NCBI RefSeq assembly: GCF_000484695.1
Contig: NZ_AXVR01000004.1
Coordinates: 103,318-167,317, forward strand
Direction: 5' to 3'
Source: Salinispora cortesiana
GTDB taxonomy: Bacteria; Actinomycetota; Actinomycetes; Mycobacteriales; Micromonosporaceae
DNA: 64,000 nucleotides
Shown here: positions 51,301 to 58,354 of the stretch, one piece after another
Layout of the letters: each line of letters opens with the position of its first letter
Position numbering within the stretch: the stretch's first letter is position 1
The notes under the pieces: generated by a model
Database searches by the model: none
What the model was told of the DNA's origin: nothing
What the model saw: the letters and a program-made list of their open reading frames with translations, nothing else
Position numbers and translations under genes: made by a program

Positions 51301-52601
51301 CCGGCATTGGTCATCGGCGTCCAGAAGTTGAAGCCGTGCGGCACCGCGGTCGCCGGGAAGGTGTTTCCCCGGGAGAAGTCTCCGGTGGAGTTCGTACCGC
51401 GGGTGGTCAATGCGTAGTCGGAGAGCCGGTCGTAGGTGGGGCGCTCGGGGCTCCCGGTCACCCGGATGTCGTCCACCCAGCCGCGGAAGGCGCCGGGGCC
51501 GGTGCTGCTGTCGTACCCGATCAGAATCCGGTCGATCCGCTTGCCCGCGGCCACGTCACCGAGGGAGGCTCGTTTGATGTTCCACTGGTCGGCGTAGAGC
51601 GACTTGGTGGTCCCCTGCTTCGATGGATGGAGACCGAACCCGTACTGGTCAACCGCGTTCAGGTCGCTCAGGTAGGTGCCGTCGTCGAAGGCCAGGTCGA
51701 CCGCGGCGTAGGTGCTCGGGTAGTCGAGATCGCCCTGGGTCAGCTCGGGGAAGATCAGGTATGACAGCTCGCTGGTCGGGGTGACGTCGATGTCAACGTC
51801 GAAGATCTTGTTGTAGGCGTAGCCGCGTCCGTCAACGGTCTGCCCGCCCGAGTAGCGCAGCGCGTGTTTGCCGGTCCAGCCGGCGTTGGCCTTGGCGGTG
51901 GGGCTTCCCGCGGGCCCGTTGTCGACGACGCTGTACATCGGTGTCGGCGGCTTGGGCGTGGTGTCGCCGTTGGAGAGCTGGAGATCTGCCAGCTGGACGA
52001 TGTCTGTGCCGTGGTTGGCCGTGATGTCCAGGCGGTAGTGCGCGTACTCGGTGTCGTTGCTGAACCGGTACTCCTTGGTCTGGAACCGTTCGGGGAAGTC
52101 CTGCCCGGTCTGGGTGTCCAGGGTGACCCAGGTGTCGCCGTCGGTCGAGCCCTGTAGCTCCCAGTCCTGCGGGTCCCGCTCCGGTGCGTCGTTGGCGGAG
52201 GTGAGTGCGTAGTGCACCACGGTCGCTGGTGTCTCGAGCTCGGCCTGGATCCAGCCGGTGGGCTCGAAGACCAGCCACTTGGTGGACGCGTCACCGTCGA
52301 TGACTCGCCGGACGGTTTCGTTGGGCGGGTTGTCGCCGTTGGCGGTTACATCGACAATCGTGTCATTGATGCTGCCGGGGATTCCGCCGGAATTTGGGTT
52401 TCCGGTTACCCCGGACATCTTGGGCTTTCCGGCCGCGTCGGTTTCCACGGTGTTGGTCCACGTCGGCTGCGAATCGTCGGAGTCGAACGAGGAAAAGAAG
52501 TTGGTGTCGAGCGGCGGTGCCGCCGCTGCTGGCAGTTGGGTGCCCGGTATCGCCAGGCCAACCGCGAGCACGGTGGCGATCGCCCTCCGGTGTCTGCCCA
52601 C
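48318..52601 (-). CDS. Secreted GH92 alpha-mannosidase with discoidin-like domains
   Basis: A 1427-residue exported exo-alpha-mannosidase of family GH92, Ca2+-dependent by family. A signal peptide (about 1-28, ending LPAAAAPP) leads to an F5/8C-like domain (~80-200; VIDGDASTKWLVFEPTGWIQ, LQGSTDGDTWVTLD). The GH92 body (~370-1070) has FWDTYRTTWPAYALFNP, HEHDYTETNGWNFAFHVPHD and GDEDNGETSAWYLFSALGFY. A second discoidin-like domain (~1165-1285) follows, and the last ~138 residues are ~20-residue repeats. GTG 52601 has GGAGG five bases upstream. It diverges from the sugar ABC operon, and a palindrome overlaps its -35 box. It should release mannose from mannans or glycans outside the cell. Confidence 0.92.
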   Translation of the reverse strand: MGRHRRAIATVLAVGLAIPGTQLPAAAAPPLDTNFFSSFDSDDSQPTWTNTVETDAAGKPKMSGVTGNPNSGGIPGSINDTIVDVTANGDNPPNETVRRVIDGDASTKWLVFEPTGWIQAELETPATVVHYALTSANDAPERDPQDWELQGSTDGDTWVTLDTQTGQDFPERFQTKEYRFSNDTEYAHYRLDITANHGTDIVQLADLQLSNGDTTPKPPTPMYSVVDNGPAGSPTAKANAGWTGKHALRYSGGQTVDGRGYAYNKIFDVDIDVTPTSELSYLIFPELTQGDLDYPSTYAAVDLAFDDGTYLSDLNAVDQYGFGLHPSKQGTTKSLYADQWNIKRASLGDVAAGKRIDRILIGYDSSTGPGAFRGWVDDIRVTGSPERPTYDRLSDYALTTRGTNSTGDFSRGNTFPATAVPHGFNFWTPMTNAGSNSWVYQYQRDNNADNRPTIQAFTASHEPSPWIGDRQTFQVMPSAASDKPNANRTARALAFQHANETAKPHYYGVTFDNGLKTEIAPTDHAAMFRFTFTGDRGNLIFDNLNNQGGLTLNADGTVTGFSDARLGSGATRMFVYGTVDRPVVAHGGLTGGGGDDVTGYLAFDTSTSKVVTLRIATSLISLDQARKNLALEIAENDTFDTVRDRAQDLWDDKLKVIEVEGATDEQLVTLYSNLYRLFLYPNSAHENVGTADAPVWKHAVQSSTSSTLPPGTTPTETGADVVAGKVYVNNGFWDTYRTTWPAYALFNPTTAGELVDGFVQQYRDGGWVSRWSAPGYRNLMTGTSSDVSFADAYVKGVRNFDVRDAYDAAVRNATVVPPGNANNSSVGRKGLQESIFDGYTSTAVSEGVSWALEGYINDFGIANMAAELAEDPETPEADRSRYREEAEYFRSRALNYVHTFDPAIEFFQGRNASGQWKSTPETYEPHVWGHEHDYTETNGWNFAFHVPHDGEGLANLYGGREALAEKLDEFFATPETGTFPGSYGRIIHEMREARDVRMGMWGFSNQVSHHIPWMYNYAGQPAKTQKIVREVLSRLYIGSEIGQGYAGDEDNGETSAWYLFSALGFYPLQVGSENYVIGSPLFTKATVHLDNGKKIVVNAPNNSADNVYVQGLKVNGKPYQQTSISHEVLADGAVLDFNMGSQPSSWGSGEEDLPPSLTASGETPRPMSDIAVTGGPAALADNTSTTSAPVAAPVQWAVVGAPERVLHYTLTSGPDTGTDPVGWHLQGSYDGDTWTTIDSRAGEEFTWRLQTRSFAVDRPGRYLHYRLTPESRDSVPVLAEVELLATASPECTKTVSGNVKGPLKIDSGVTCLSEATVKGPVTVRSGAALYAVDSTISGPVAANGAEAVVLQEVQIGGPLTVSHVTGEVSIERTSVAGPTVLTQNQAPVIAAGSVGGPLSCSQNTVAPTDNGVPNSVQGPTSGQCKDL

Positions 52602-52621
52602 GTGATCCTCCAGGGGGTCGC

Positions 52622-52645
52622 CAGGCGTGAGGGGGGTCACGCCTG
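52622..52645 (-). promoter_or_regulatory. Leader hairpin of the GH92 mRNA
   Basis: CAGGCGTGA and TCACGCCTG pair perfectly (9 bp) around six G residues. It lies about 20 bases before the GH92 start, just ahead of its GGAGG, and could stabilise the mRNA or hinder ribosome entry. Confidence 0.45.
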
Positions 52646-52657
52646 ATGGTCGGAGAA

Positions 52658-52686
52658 AGCGTGTCGGCAGGAGACAACGTTGTCAA
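52658..52686 (-). promoter_or_regulatory. GH92 promoter TTGACA-17-CACGCT
   Basis: A consensus TTGACA (52681-52686) stands 17 bases from CACGCT (52658-52663) on the minus strand. The -35 box overlaps the 12-bp palindrome at 52673-52684, so a bound repressor would block RNA polymerase. Confidence 0.6.
52673..52684. promoter_or_regulatory. Operator candidate O1, GACAACGTTGTC
   Basis: A perfect 12-bp palindrome with central CG, the usual form of a LacI-family operator. It overlaps the GH92 -35 box and nearly repeats O2 (11 of 12 bases). The proposed ligand-responsive repressor is the LacI protein encoded at 58355-59371. Confidence 0.6.
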
Positions 52687-52826
52687 TAGGTGATGAGGGT
52701 CTCTAGCGCCTATCCTGTGATGCGGTTCACGATCATCCGGTCAGGGTGGCGGCAATAGGAGAGTTAAGCGCCTTTTGGCGGATCATCTCGTGATGTCATC
52801 GTTACTTTTTCGTGGCTTGGTCGACG

Positions 52827-52855
52827 TTGACGAGAACTGGCCGCAACGAAAGTGT
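52827..52855 (+). promoter_or_regulatory. Promoter TTGACG-17-AAGTGT of the sugar ABC operon
   Basis: TTGACG (52827-52832) and AAGTGT (52850-52855) are 17 bases apart. Transcription would start near 52862, immediately before operator O2 and about 36 bases before the ATG. Confidence 0.5.
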
Positions 52856-52866
52856 TGTGGCCCTAA

Positions 52867-52878
52867 GACAACGATGTC
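52867..52878. promoter_or_regulatory. Operator candidate O2, GACAACGATGTC
   Basis: Differs from O1 by one base (GACAACGATGTC against GACAACGTTGTC). It lies just downstream of the predicted transcription start of the ABC operon, a classical repressor position. A weaker related sequence (GTCATCGTTACT) is at 52795-52806. Confidence 0.6.
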
Positions 52879-52897
52879 ATCCCTAGCGGGAGGAACC

Positions 52898-54148
52898 ATG
52901 GGCAAGATGCGTAGGGCGGCCGTCGCCGCGGTTGGGGCGCTCGCGTTGCTGTCGCCCGCCGCTTGCGGTGGTGCCGACAGCGGGGCCGACCAGGAGGTGG
53001 AGGTCTTCACCTGGTGGGCCGACGGGGGCGAGAAGGCCGGCCTCGACGGTCTGGTCGCCGCCTTCGACGAGCAGTGCGACTACTCGTTCGTGAACGGGGC
53101 GGTGGCGGGCGGCGCCGGTTCGAACGCCAAGCAGGTGCTGGCCTCCCGGCTCCAGCAGGGCGACGCGCCGGACACCTTCCAGGCCCACGCCGGTGCCGCG
53201 TTGTCGGACTACATCGCGGCTGGCCAGATCGAGGATCTCAGCGACCTGTACGAGGAGTGGGGCCTCACCGAGGCGCTGCCGCCGGGCCTGATCGACAACC
53301 TTAGCGTGGACGGCAAGGTCTACTCGGTGCCGGCGAACATCCACCGGTCGAACGTGCTCTGGACAAACAAGGCGGTCCTGGCCGACGCCGGGATCACGGC
53401 CGAGCCGACGACGCTGGCCGAGCTCTTCGCCGCGCTCGACACGCTCAAGAGCGCGGGCATCGGCGCGCCGCTCGCGATTGGCAAGGACTGGTCCCAGCTG
53501 ATGCTGCTGGAGGCGGTCATGATCAGTGACCTCGGCCCGGAGGGCTTCACCGGCCTCTGGACCGGTGCGACCGATTGGAACAGCCCCGAGGTCACCCAGG
53601 GCCTGGAGAACTACAAGCGGCTGCTCAGCTACACCAACGGGGATCGGGACACCTACGACTGGACCGACGCCGGCAAGCTCCTCATGGACGGCAAGGCCGG
53701 TTTCTTCCTGATGGGGGACTGGGCGCCGGGCGACTTCGAGACCAAGGGCTTCACCGACTTCGGCTACATCGCGTTCCCGGGTAACGGGGACACCTTCCAG
53801 TGGCTCGCCGACTCCTTCGTGTTGCCGCAGGGGGTCGATAACCCCGAGGGCACCAAGTGCTGGCTGAAGACGGTCGGCAGCGCGGAGGGGCAGCAGGCGT
53901 TCAACATCAAGAAGGGCTCCATCCCCGCCCGTACCGATGTCACCGAGGCCGACTACCCCGCCTACCAGCAGTCGGCAATCCAGGCGTGGAAGACCGGCAC
54001 GCAGGTTCCGTCCTGCGCCCACGGTGCGGCCTGCTCGCAGGGCGCCATGGAGGCGGCGAACTCCGCGATCGGCAAGTTCTCCAGCGACCAGGACCTGGCG
54101 GGTCTGCAGAAGGCGATGTCCGCCGCCGCCGCGCTCGGCAAGAACTAG
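52898..54148 (+). CDS. Sugar ABC transporter substrate-binding lipoprotein
   Basis: A 416-residue CUT1-type solute-binding protein anchored by lipid. The signal peptide ends at LLSPAACGG (lipobox Cys about 24). The mature part begins EVEVFTWWADGGEKAGLDGL and contains ASRLQQGDAPDTFQAHAG, VPANIHRSNVLWTNK, WTGATDWNSPEVTQGLENYK, GKAGFFLMGDWAPGDF and WLADSFVLPQG, all typical of glucose- or mannose-type binders (GtsA-like) with aromatic stacking residues. ATG 52898 has GGGAGG four bases upstream. It is the first gene of the operon, and a hairpin behind it should raise its dosage over the permeases. Predicted ligand: mannose or a short mannoside. Confidence 0.92.
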   Translation: MGKMRRAAVAAVGALALLSPAACGGADSGADQEVEVFTWWADGGEKAGLDGLVAAFDEQCDYSFVNGAVAGGAGSNAKQVLASRLQQGDAPDTFQAHAGAALSDYIAAGQIEDLSDLYEEWGLTEALPPGLIDNLSVDGKVYSVPANIHRSNVLWTNKAVLADAGITAEPTTLAELFAALDTLKSAGIGAPLAIGKDWSQLMLLEAVMISDLGPEGFTGLWTGATDWNSPEVTQGLENYKRLLSYTNGDRDTYDWTDAGKLLMDGKAGFFLMGDWAPGDFETKGFTDFGYIAFPGNGDTFQWLADSFVLPQGVDNPEGTKCWLKTVGSAEGQQAFNIKKGSIPARTDVTEADYPAYQQSAIQAWKTGTQVPSCAHGAACSQGAMEAANSAIGKFSSDQDLAGLQKAMSAAAALGKN

Positions 54149-54163
54149 CACGGCTCGCAGTTT

Positions 54164-54208
54164 CGGTAACCGCACGGCTGGCGCTCTCGCGCGGTCGTGC
54201 GGTTACCG
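54164..54208 (+). promoter_or_regulatory. Intra-operon hairpin between binding protein and permease genes
   Basis: CGGTAACCGCACG pairs perfectly with CGTGCGGTTACCG around a 19-base loop. It lies in the 104-base gap after the binding-protein gene. Such hairpins commonly attenuate read-through or protect the upstream message. Confidence 0.65.
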
Positions 54209-54252
54209 GTCCCGGTTGACACTCGTCCGTCCGAACCCACCAGGAATCTGCC

Positions 54253-55149
54253 ATGCTCACTCGCGTCCGGCGATGGGGACCCGGCCTTCTGCTGATCTCC
54301 CCCTCGTTACTCCTGCTTGGAGTGTTCGTCTACGGTCTCATTGGTTGGACGATAAAGGTCTCGATGTCGGATCGGCACAGCGCCGCCGAGTCGGACGGAT
54401 TCGTCGGCCTGAGTAACTATGTCGATCTGTTCACCAACGACATCAACGGCCGGTTCCTGCACTCGCTGCGGAATCTGCTGATCTTTACCGTCGTCTTTCT
54501 GCTCGGCACGATGCTGCTGGGCCTGCTCTGGGCGTTCCTCCTGGAGCGCGGGGTCCGGGCGGAGGGGCTGTTCCGAACCGTCTACCTGTTCCCCATGGCG
54601 GTCTCGTTCGTTGCCTCCGGTGTGGTCTGGCGATGGCTGATGAACTCCGGGCAGGGCGACGACGCTGGTGGCCTGAACGCGATCTTCGGACAGCTGAATC
54701 TCGACTTCCTGCAAAACTCTTGGTGGACCGACCCAGAATGGGGCATGGTCGCCATGGCGGTCCCGGCGATCTGGCAGCTCTCCGGCTATGTCATGGCGCT
54801 GTTCCTGGCTGGGTTCCGCGGCATTCCGGCGGAGCTTCGCGAGGCGGCCGCGGTCGACGGCGCCAGCACTTTCCAGCTCTACCGGCGGGTCCTCTTTCCG
54901 CAGCTGACCCCGGTGGCGCTCTCTGCGTTGATCATCGTCGGGCACATGTCCATGAAGATGTTCGACCTGATCATGTCTGTCTCCGGTGCCCAGTGGCTGA
55001 CCGAGGTGCCGGCCGTCTACGTCTGGCAGACCCTGTTGACCAGTGACTATGCCAAGGCCTCGGCGATCTCGGTGATCCTGTTGCTGCTGGTCGCGTTGGT
55101 CATCGTGCCCTACCTGGTGCAGACGATGAGAACGGAGCGACGCTCGTGA
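54253..55149 (+). CDS. Sugar ABC transporter permease (MalF type)
   Basis: A 298-residue permease with six transmembrane segments (about 10-30, 73-95, 105-127, 158-178, 205-225 and 265-285). The EAA loop that docks the ATPase is EAAAVDGASTFQLYRRVLFP (~196-215). With the next gene it forms the membrane channel of a CUT1 sugar importer. No ATPase gene is in the window, so a shared MsiK-type ATPase elsewhere is expected. Start ATG 54253, after the attenuator hairpin; its stop overlaps the next permease start (GTGA). Confidence 0.93.
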   Translation: MLTRVRRWGPGLLLISPSLLLLGVFVYGLIGWTIKVSMSDRHSAAESDGFVGLSNYVDLFTNDINGRFLHSLRNLLIFTVVFLLGTMLLGLLWAFLLERGVRAEGLFRTVYLFPMAVSFVASGVVWRWLMNSGQGDDAGGLNAIFGQLNLDFLQNSWWTDPEWGMVAMAVPAIWQLSGYVMALFLAGFRGIPAELREAAAVDGASTFQLYRRVLFPQLTPVALSALIIVGHMSMKMFDLIMSVSGAQWLTEVPAVYVWQTLLTSDYAKASAISVILLLLVALVIVPYLVQTMRTERRS

Positions 55150-56039
55150 CCACCACGACCACCCGGCGGACGCCCCCACCGGCCGTCGCGGCGCCGCCCC
55201 GAAAGCGTCGCGGCCCCACCGCTGGGGTAGTCGGACGCACCCTTCGGTACGGGCTGCTGCTGCTCTTCCTGCTCATCGTTCTGATGCCGGCGTACGTCCT
55301 CGTCGTGACCAGCTTCAAGTCGGGCTCCGACATCGGTGTGAACGGGCAGTGGAGTCTGCCCGAGCAGTGGACCACCGAATCGTGGGCCAAGGCGTGGACG
55401 GCCCTGGGCCCGTCGTTCGTCCGGACCTTCCAGCTCGCCATTCCGGTCGCGTTGATCTCCTCGCTGCTCGGTGCGGCGAATGGTTTCGTCCTGTCCCGGT
55501 GGCGCTTTCCCGGTGCGGACATCGTCTTCACCCTGATCCTGTTCGGGATGTTCATCCCCTACCAGGCGGTGATGGTTCCGTTGCGGGATGTGGTCAGCAC
55601 CCTCGGTATCGCGCCCGGTATTCCTACGCTGATCTTCGTGCACTGCGTCTACGGCATCCCGATCTGCACGCTCATCTTCCGTAACTACTACGCCACCACG
55701 GTGCCGGTGGAGATGGTCGAGGCCGCGTGGGTCGACGGTGCGGGTCTCCTCCGCACCTTCCGGTCGATCATCCTGCCGGTGTCGATTCCGGGCTTCGTGG
55801 TCGCCGTGATCTGGCAGTTCACCTCGGCGTGGAACGACTACCTGTTTGCGATCTTCTTGTCCAACACCCGGAATGGGCCGATCACGATCGCGCTCAATGC
55901 GCTCGCGGGAGCTCAGTCCCCCGACTACGCGGCCTCAATGGCCGGAGCGTTGATCACCTCACTGCCCACTCTGGTTGTCTACGTATTCCTGGGCCGCTGG
56001 TTCATTGGTGGGCTCATGGCGGGATCGGTGAAGAGCTGA
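55146..56039 (+). CDS. Sugar ABC transporter permease (MalG type)
   Basis: A 297-residue partner permease. A basic Pro-rich N-terminus (RRTPPPAVAAPPRKRRGP) precedes six transmembrane segments between about residues 35 and 290. The EAA loop is EAAWVDGAGLLRTFRSIILP (~196-215), and ENLDL-like ending is absent; the protein ends WFIGGLMAGSVKS as MalG proteins do. GTG 55146 overlaps the previous stop, and the isomerase gene begins one base after its stop, so all are translationally coupled. Confidence 0.93.
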   Translation: MTTTTTRRTPPPAVAAPPRKRRGPTAGVVGRTLRYGLLLLFLLIVLMPAYVLVVTSFKSGSDIGVNGQWSLPEQWTTESWAKAWTALGPSFVRTFQLAIPVALISSLLGAANGFVLSRWRFPGADIVFTLILFGMFIPYQAVMVPLRDVVSTLGIAPGIPTLIFVHCVYGIPICTLIFRNYYATTVPVEMVEAAWVDGAGLLRTFRSIILPVSIPGFVVAVIWQFTSAWNDYLFAIFLSNTRNGPITIALNALAGAQSPDYAASMAGALITSLPTLVVYVFLGRWFIGGLMAGSVKS

Positions 56040-56040
56040 C

Positions 56041-57318
56041 ATGACCGAACGTCTCTCCAGCCGGCGGTCGACGCCAACCGGCCTGATTCCGGACACCGCC
56101 CATCAGCAACTCCTCGCCAACCAGCGTGCCGCGCTGCTGCGCGCCGCCCGCACCTCGGTTCGGCCCGAGGGAGGGTTCTGGTGGTTGGGCGAACGGGGCG
56201 AACCCGACCCACGCCAGCCGCTACACACCTGGATCGCCTGCCGGATGACCCACGTCTTCGCCCTGGCGCACCTGCAACAGACGCCCGACACCGCCGACGC
56301 GGTTGACCACGGCGTCACCACGCTGCGCAGTACCCTGCGGGACGCGCAGCACGGTGGTTGGTTCAGCGCCGTGCAGCTGGATGGGGAGCCGGTCACCGAC
56401 CGGAAGTCCGCGTACGAGCACGCCTTTGTCCTACTGGCCGCGAGCAGCGCGACCCGGGCCGGCCGGCCCGGTGCCGACCAACTCCTGGCCGAGGCGATCG
56501 CGGTGGTTGGCGACCGGTTCTGGGACGAGACCGCCGGTCGCACCAGGGAGTCGTGGAGCCGGGACTTCTCCGAGCTGGAGTCCTACCGCGGTGCGAACAG
56601 CAGCATGCACATGGTCGAGGCGTTCCTGGCCGTCGGTGAGGTCACCGGGGACCGTCGCTGGGCGCAACGCGCGCTCGCGATCTGCGAGCACCTGGTGCAC
56701 GATGTGGCCGCCCGACACGACTGGCGACTGCCCGAGCACTTCACCGCCGACTGGGAGGTGCAGCTGGACTACAACCTCCACCAGCCTGCGGACCCCTTCC
56801 GGCCGTACGGGTCCACCATCGGCCACTGGCTGGAGTGGGCGCGACTGTTGCTGCACCTCGAGACCGCGCTCGTCGCGCCGCCCCAATGGCTGCTCGATGA
56901 CGCGCGTGCGCTCTTCGTCGCGGCGGTCACTCATGGCTGGTCGGTTGACGGGGCGGATGGATTTGTCTACACCCTCGACTGGTCGGACCGGCCGGTGGTT
57001 CGATCCCGCATGCACTGGGTGCTGGCCGAGGCGATCGGGGCGGCGGCGACGCTGTGGCGGCGCACCGGCGACAGCTACTACGAGCACTGGTACCAGACCT
57101 TCTGGGACTACGCGGTTCGCCACCTCATTGACGAGAAGACCGGAGAGTGGCACCACGAGCTGGACGAGCTGAACCAGCCGGCGAACCGGGTCTGGTCGGG
57201 CCGCCCCGACGTCTACCACGCGTACCAGGCCGTCCTGCTGTCCCAGTCACCGATCAAGCCGAGCCTCGCGGGTCTCTACACCCCTGTGGGGACGGATCAG
57301 GTGGAGGTGGGCCGGTGA
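56041..57318 (+). CDS. AGE-family sugar isomerase, probably D-mannose isomerase
   Basis: A 425-residue (alpha/alpha)6-barrel enzyme of the N-acylglucosamine 2-epimerase/YihS/mannose isomerase family. Visible are FWWLGERGEPDPRQPLHTW, RMTHVFALAHL, GGWFSAV, and the catalytic-type His residues in GANSSMHMVEAF (about 185), STIGHWLEWARLL (~263), SRMHWVLAEA (~327) and DVYHAYQAVLL (~397). The order alpha-mannosidase, importer, isomerase, fructokinase makes D-mannose to D-fructose the best reading. It is not an N-acetyl-sugar epimerase judging by context. ATG 56041 follows the permease stop by one base. Confidence 0.88.
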   Translation: MTERLSSRRSTPTGLIPDTAHQQLLANQRAALLRAARTSVRPEGGFWWLGERGEPDPRQPLHTWIACRMTHVFALAHLQQTPDTADAVDHGVTTLRSTLRDAQHGGWFSAVQLDGEPVTDRKSAYEHAFVLLAASSATRAGRPGADQLLAEAIAVVGDRFWDETAGRTRESWSRDFSELESYRGANSSMHMVEAFLAVGEVTGDRRWAQRALAICEHLVHDVAARHDWRLPEHFTADWEVQLDYNLHQPADPFRPYGSTIGHWLEWARLLLHLETALVAPPQWLLDDARALFVAAVTHGWSVDGADGFVYTLDWSDRPVVRSRMHWVLAEAIGAAATLWRRTGDSYYEHWYQTFWDYAVRHLIDEKTGEWHHELDELNQPANRVWSGRPDVYHAYQAVLLSQSPIKPSLAGLYTPVGTDQVEVGR

Positions 57319-58277
57319 TCGCGGTTGTTGGCGAGGCGCTGGTCGACCTGGTCGCGGAGGACACGGCCGGTAGCTACCGCGCCGTGCCCGGCGGCTCACC
57401 CGCGAATGTCGCACTCACCCTGGCCCGGCTCGAGCAGCCGGTCCGACTGCTCGCCCGGCTCGGTGGTGACGGCTTCGGCCAGCAGATCCGGGACCACCTG
57501 CGCGCCAACGGTGTCGATCTGACCTGGGCGGTTTCTGCAGTCGAGTCAACCTCGCTGGTGGTCGCCACACTTGACGGCTCCGGTCAGGCCACCTACCAGT
57601 CCTACCTGGCCGGGACCGCCGACTGGCAGTGGACCCCGGCCGAGCTACCGAGCTTCGCCGACACCGGGCTTACCGCCCTGCACTCCGGCTCACTGGCACT
57701 TGCCCTGGCACCGGGCGCGGCGGTCGTGGAGGAGCTCTTCGTCCGGGAACGAGGCCGCGGAGCGCTCACCCTGTCGATCGATCTCAACCTGCGCCCCTCC
57801 ATCGTCCCCGACCGCGTCGGGGAGCAGCGCCGGGTCGAGCGACAGGTGCGCTCCGCGCACATCGTCAAGGCGAGCGAGGAGGACCTTGACTGGCTCTACC
57901 CGGACCGCACCATCGAGCAGGTCATGGCCGAGTGGCGGGCCGCCGGGGTGGCCTGCGCAGTGGTGACGCGCGGCGCTGCCGGCAGTTGTCTGCTGGCACC
58001 GGACGGGGTGATGTACCGACAGTCAGCACGGCGGGGTGAGGTGGTCGATACCGTCGGTGCGGGCGATTCGTTCACCGGCGGCCTGCTCGCCGCTCTCGCA
58101 GACTTCGATGCGCTCGGCGACCAGCCCGGTGCCCGTCTCGCGGCCGTCACCCCGAGTCAGTGGCGCCAGGGGCTGCAGCAGGCCAGCACCATCGCCGCGC
58201 TCACCTGCGGCCGGCGGGGGGCCGATCCACCCACGCTCGCCGATGCCGTCGCGGTGTTCCCCTTGAGGCCAGAGTAG
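57315..58277 (+). CDS. PfkB-family fructokinase
   Basis: A 320-residue ribokinase-fold sugar kinase. The first PfkB signature is AVPGGSPANVALTLARLEQP (about 24-43) after GEALVDLVAED, and the second is DTVGAGDSFTGGLLAAL (~243-259) with the catalytic Asp in GAGDSF. DLNLRPSIVPD and KASEEDLDWLYP are typical of fructokinases. It is predicted to phosphorylate the fructose made by the isomerase to fructose 6-phosphate. GTG 57315 overlaps the isomerase stop (GTGA). Last gene of the operon, convergent with lacI. Confidence 0.9.
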   Translation: MIAVVGEALVDLVAEDTAGSYRAVPGGSPANVALTLARLEQPVRLLARLGGDGFGQQIRDHLRANGVDLTWAVSAVESTSLVVATLDGSGQATYQSYLAGTADWQWTPAELPSFADTGLTALHSGSLALALAPGAAVVEELFVRERGRGALTLSIDLNLRPSIVPDRVGEQRRVERQVRSAHIVKASEEDLDWLYPDRTIEQVMAEWRAAGVACAVVTRGAAGSCLLAPDGVMYRQSARRGEVVDTVGAGDSFTGGLLAALADFDALGDQPGARLAAVTPSQWRQGLQQASTIAALTCGRRGADPPTLADAVAVFPLRPE

Positions 58278-58284
58278 CGATCTG

Positions 58285-58314
58285 GGTCCGGCCGGCGGGA
58301 GCGTCGGCCGGGCC
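58285..58314. terminator. Possible bidirectional terminator between fructokinase and lacI genes
   Basis: GGTCCGGCCG and CGGCCGGGCC pair over 10 bp with one G-U around a 10-base loop, in the 77-base convergent gap. Confidence 0.5.
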
Positions 58315-58354
58315 ACCGGGTGGTGCTCGGCGGGGCCCGGGCGGGGGGCCGGCG

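Noticed and set aside
49473..51764. 763-codon plus-strand frame inside the GH92 gene
   Set aside because: Antisense shadow of the mannosidase, Val/Gly/Arg-rich with no family motif.
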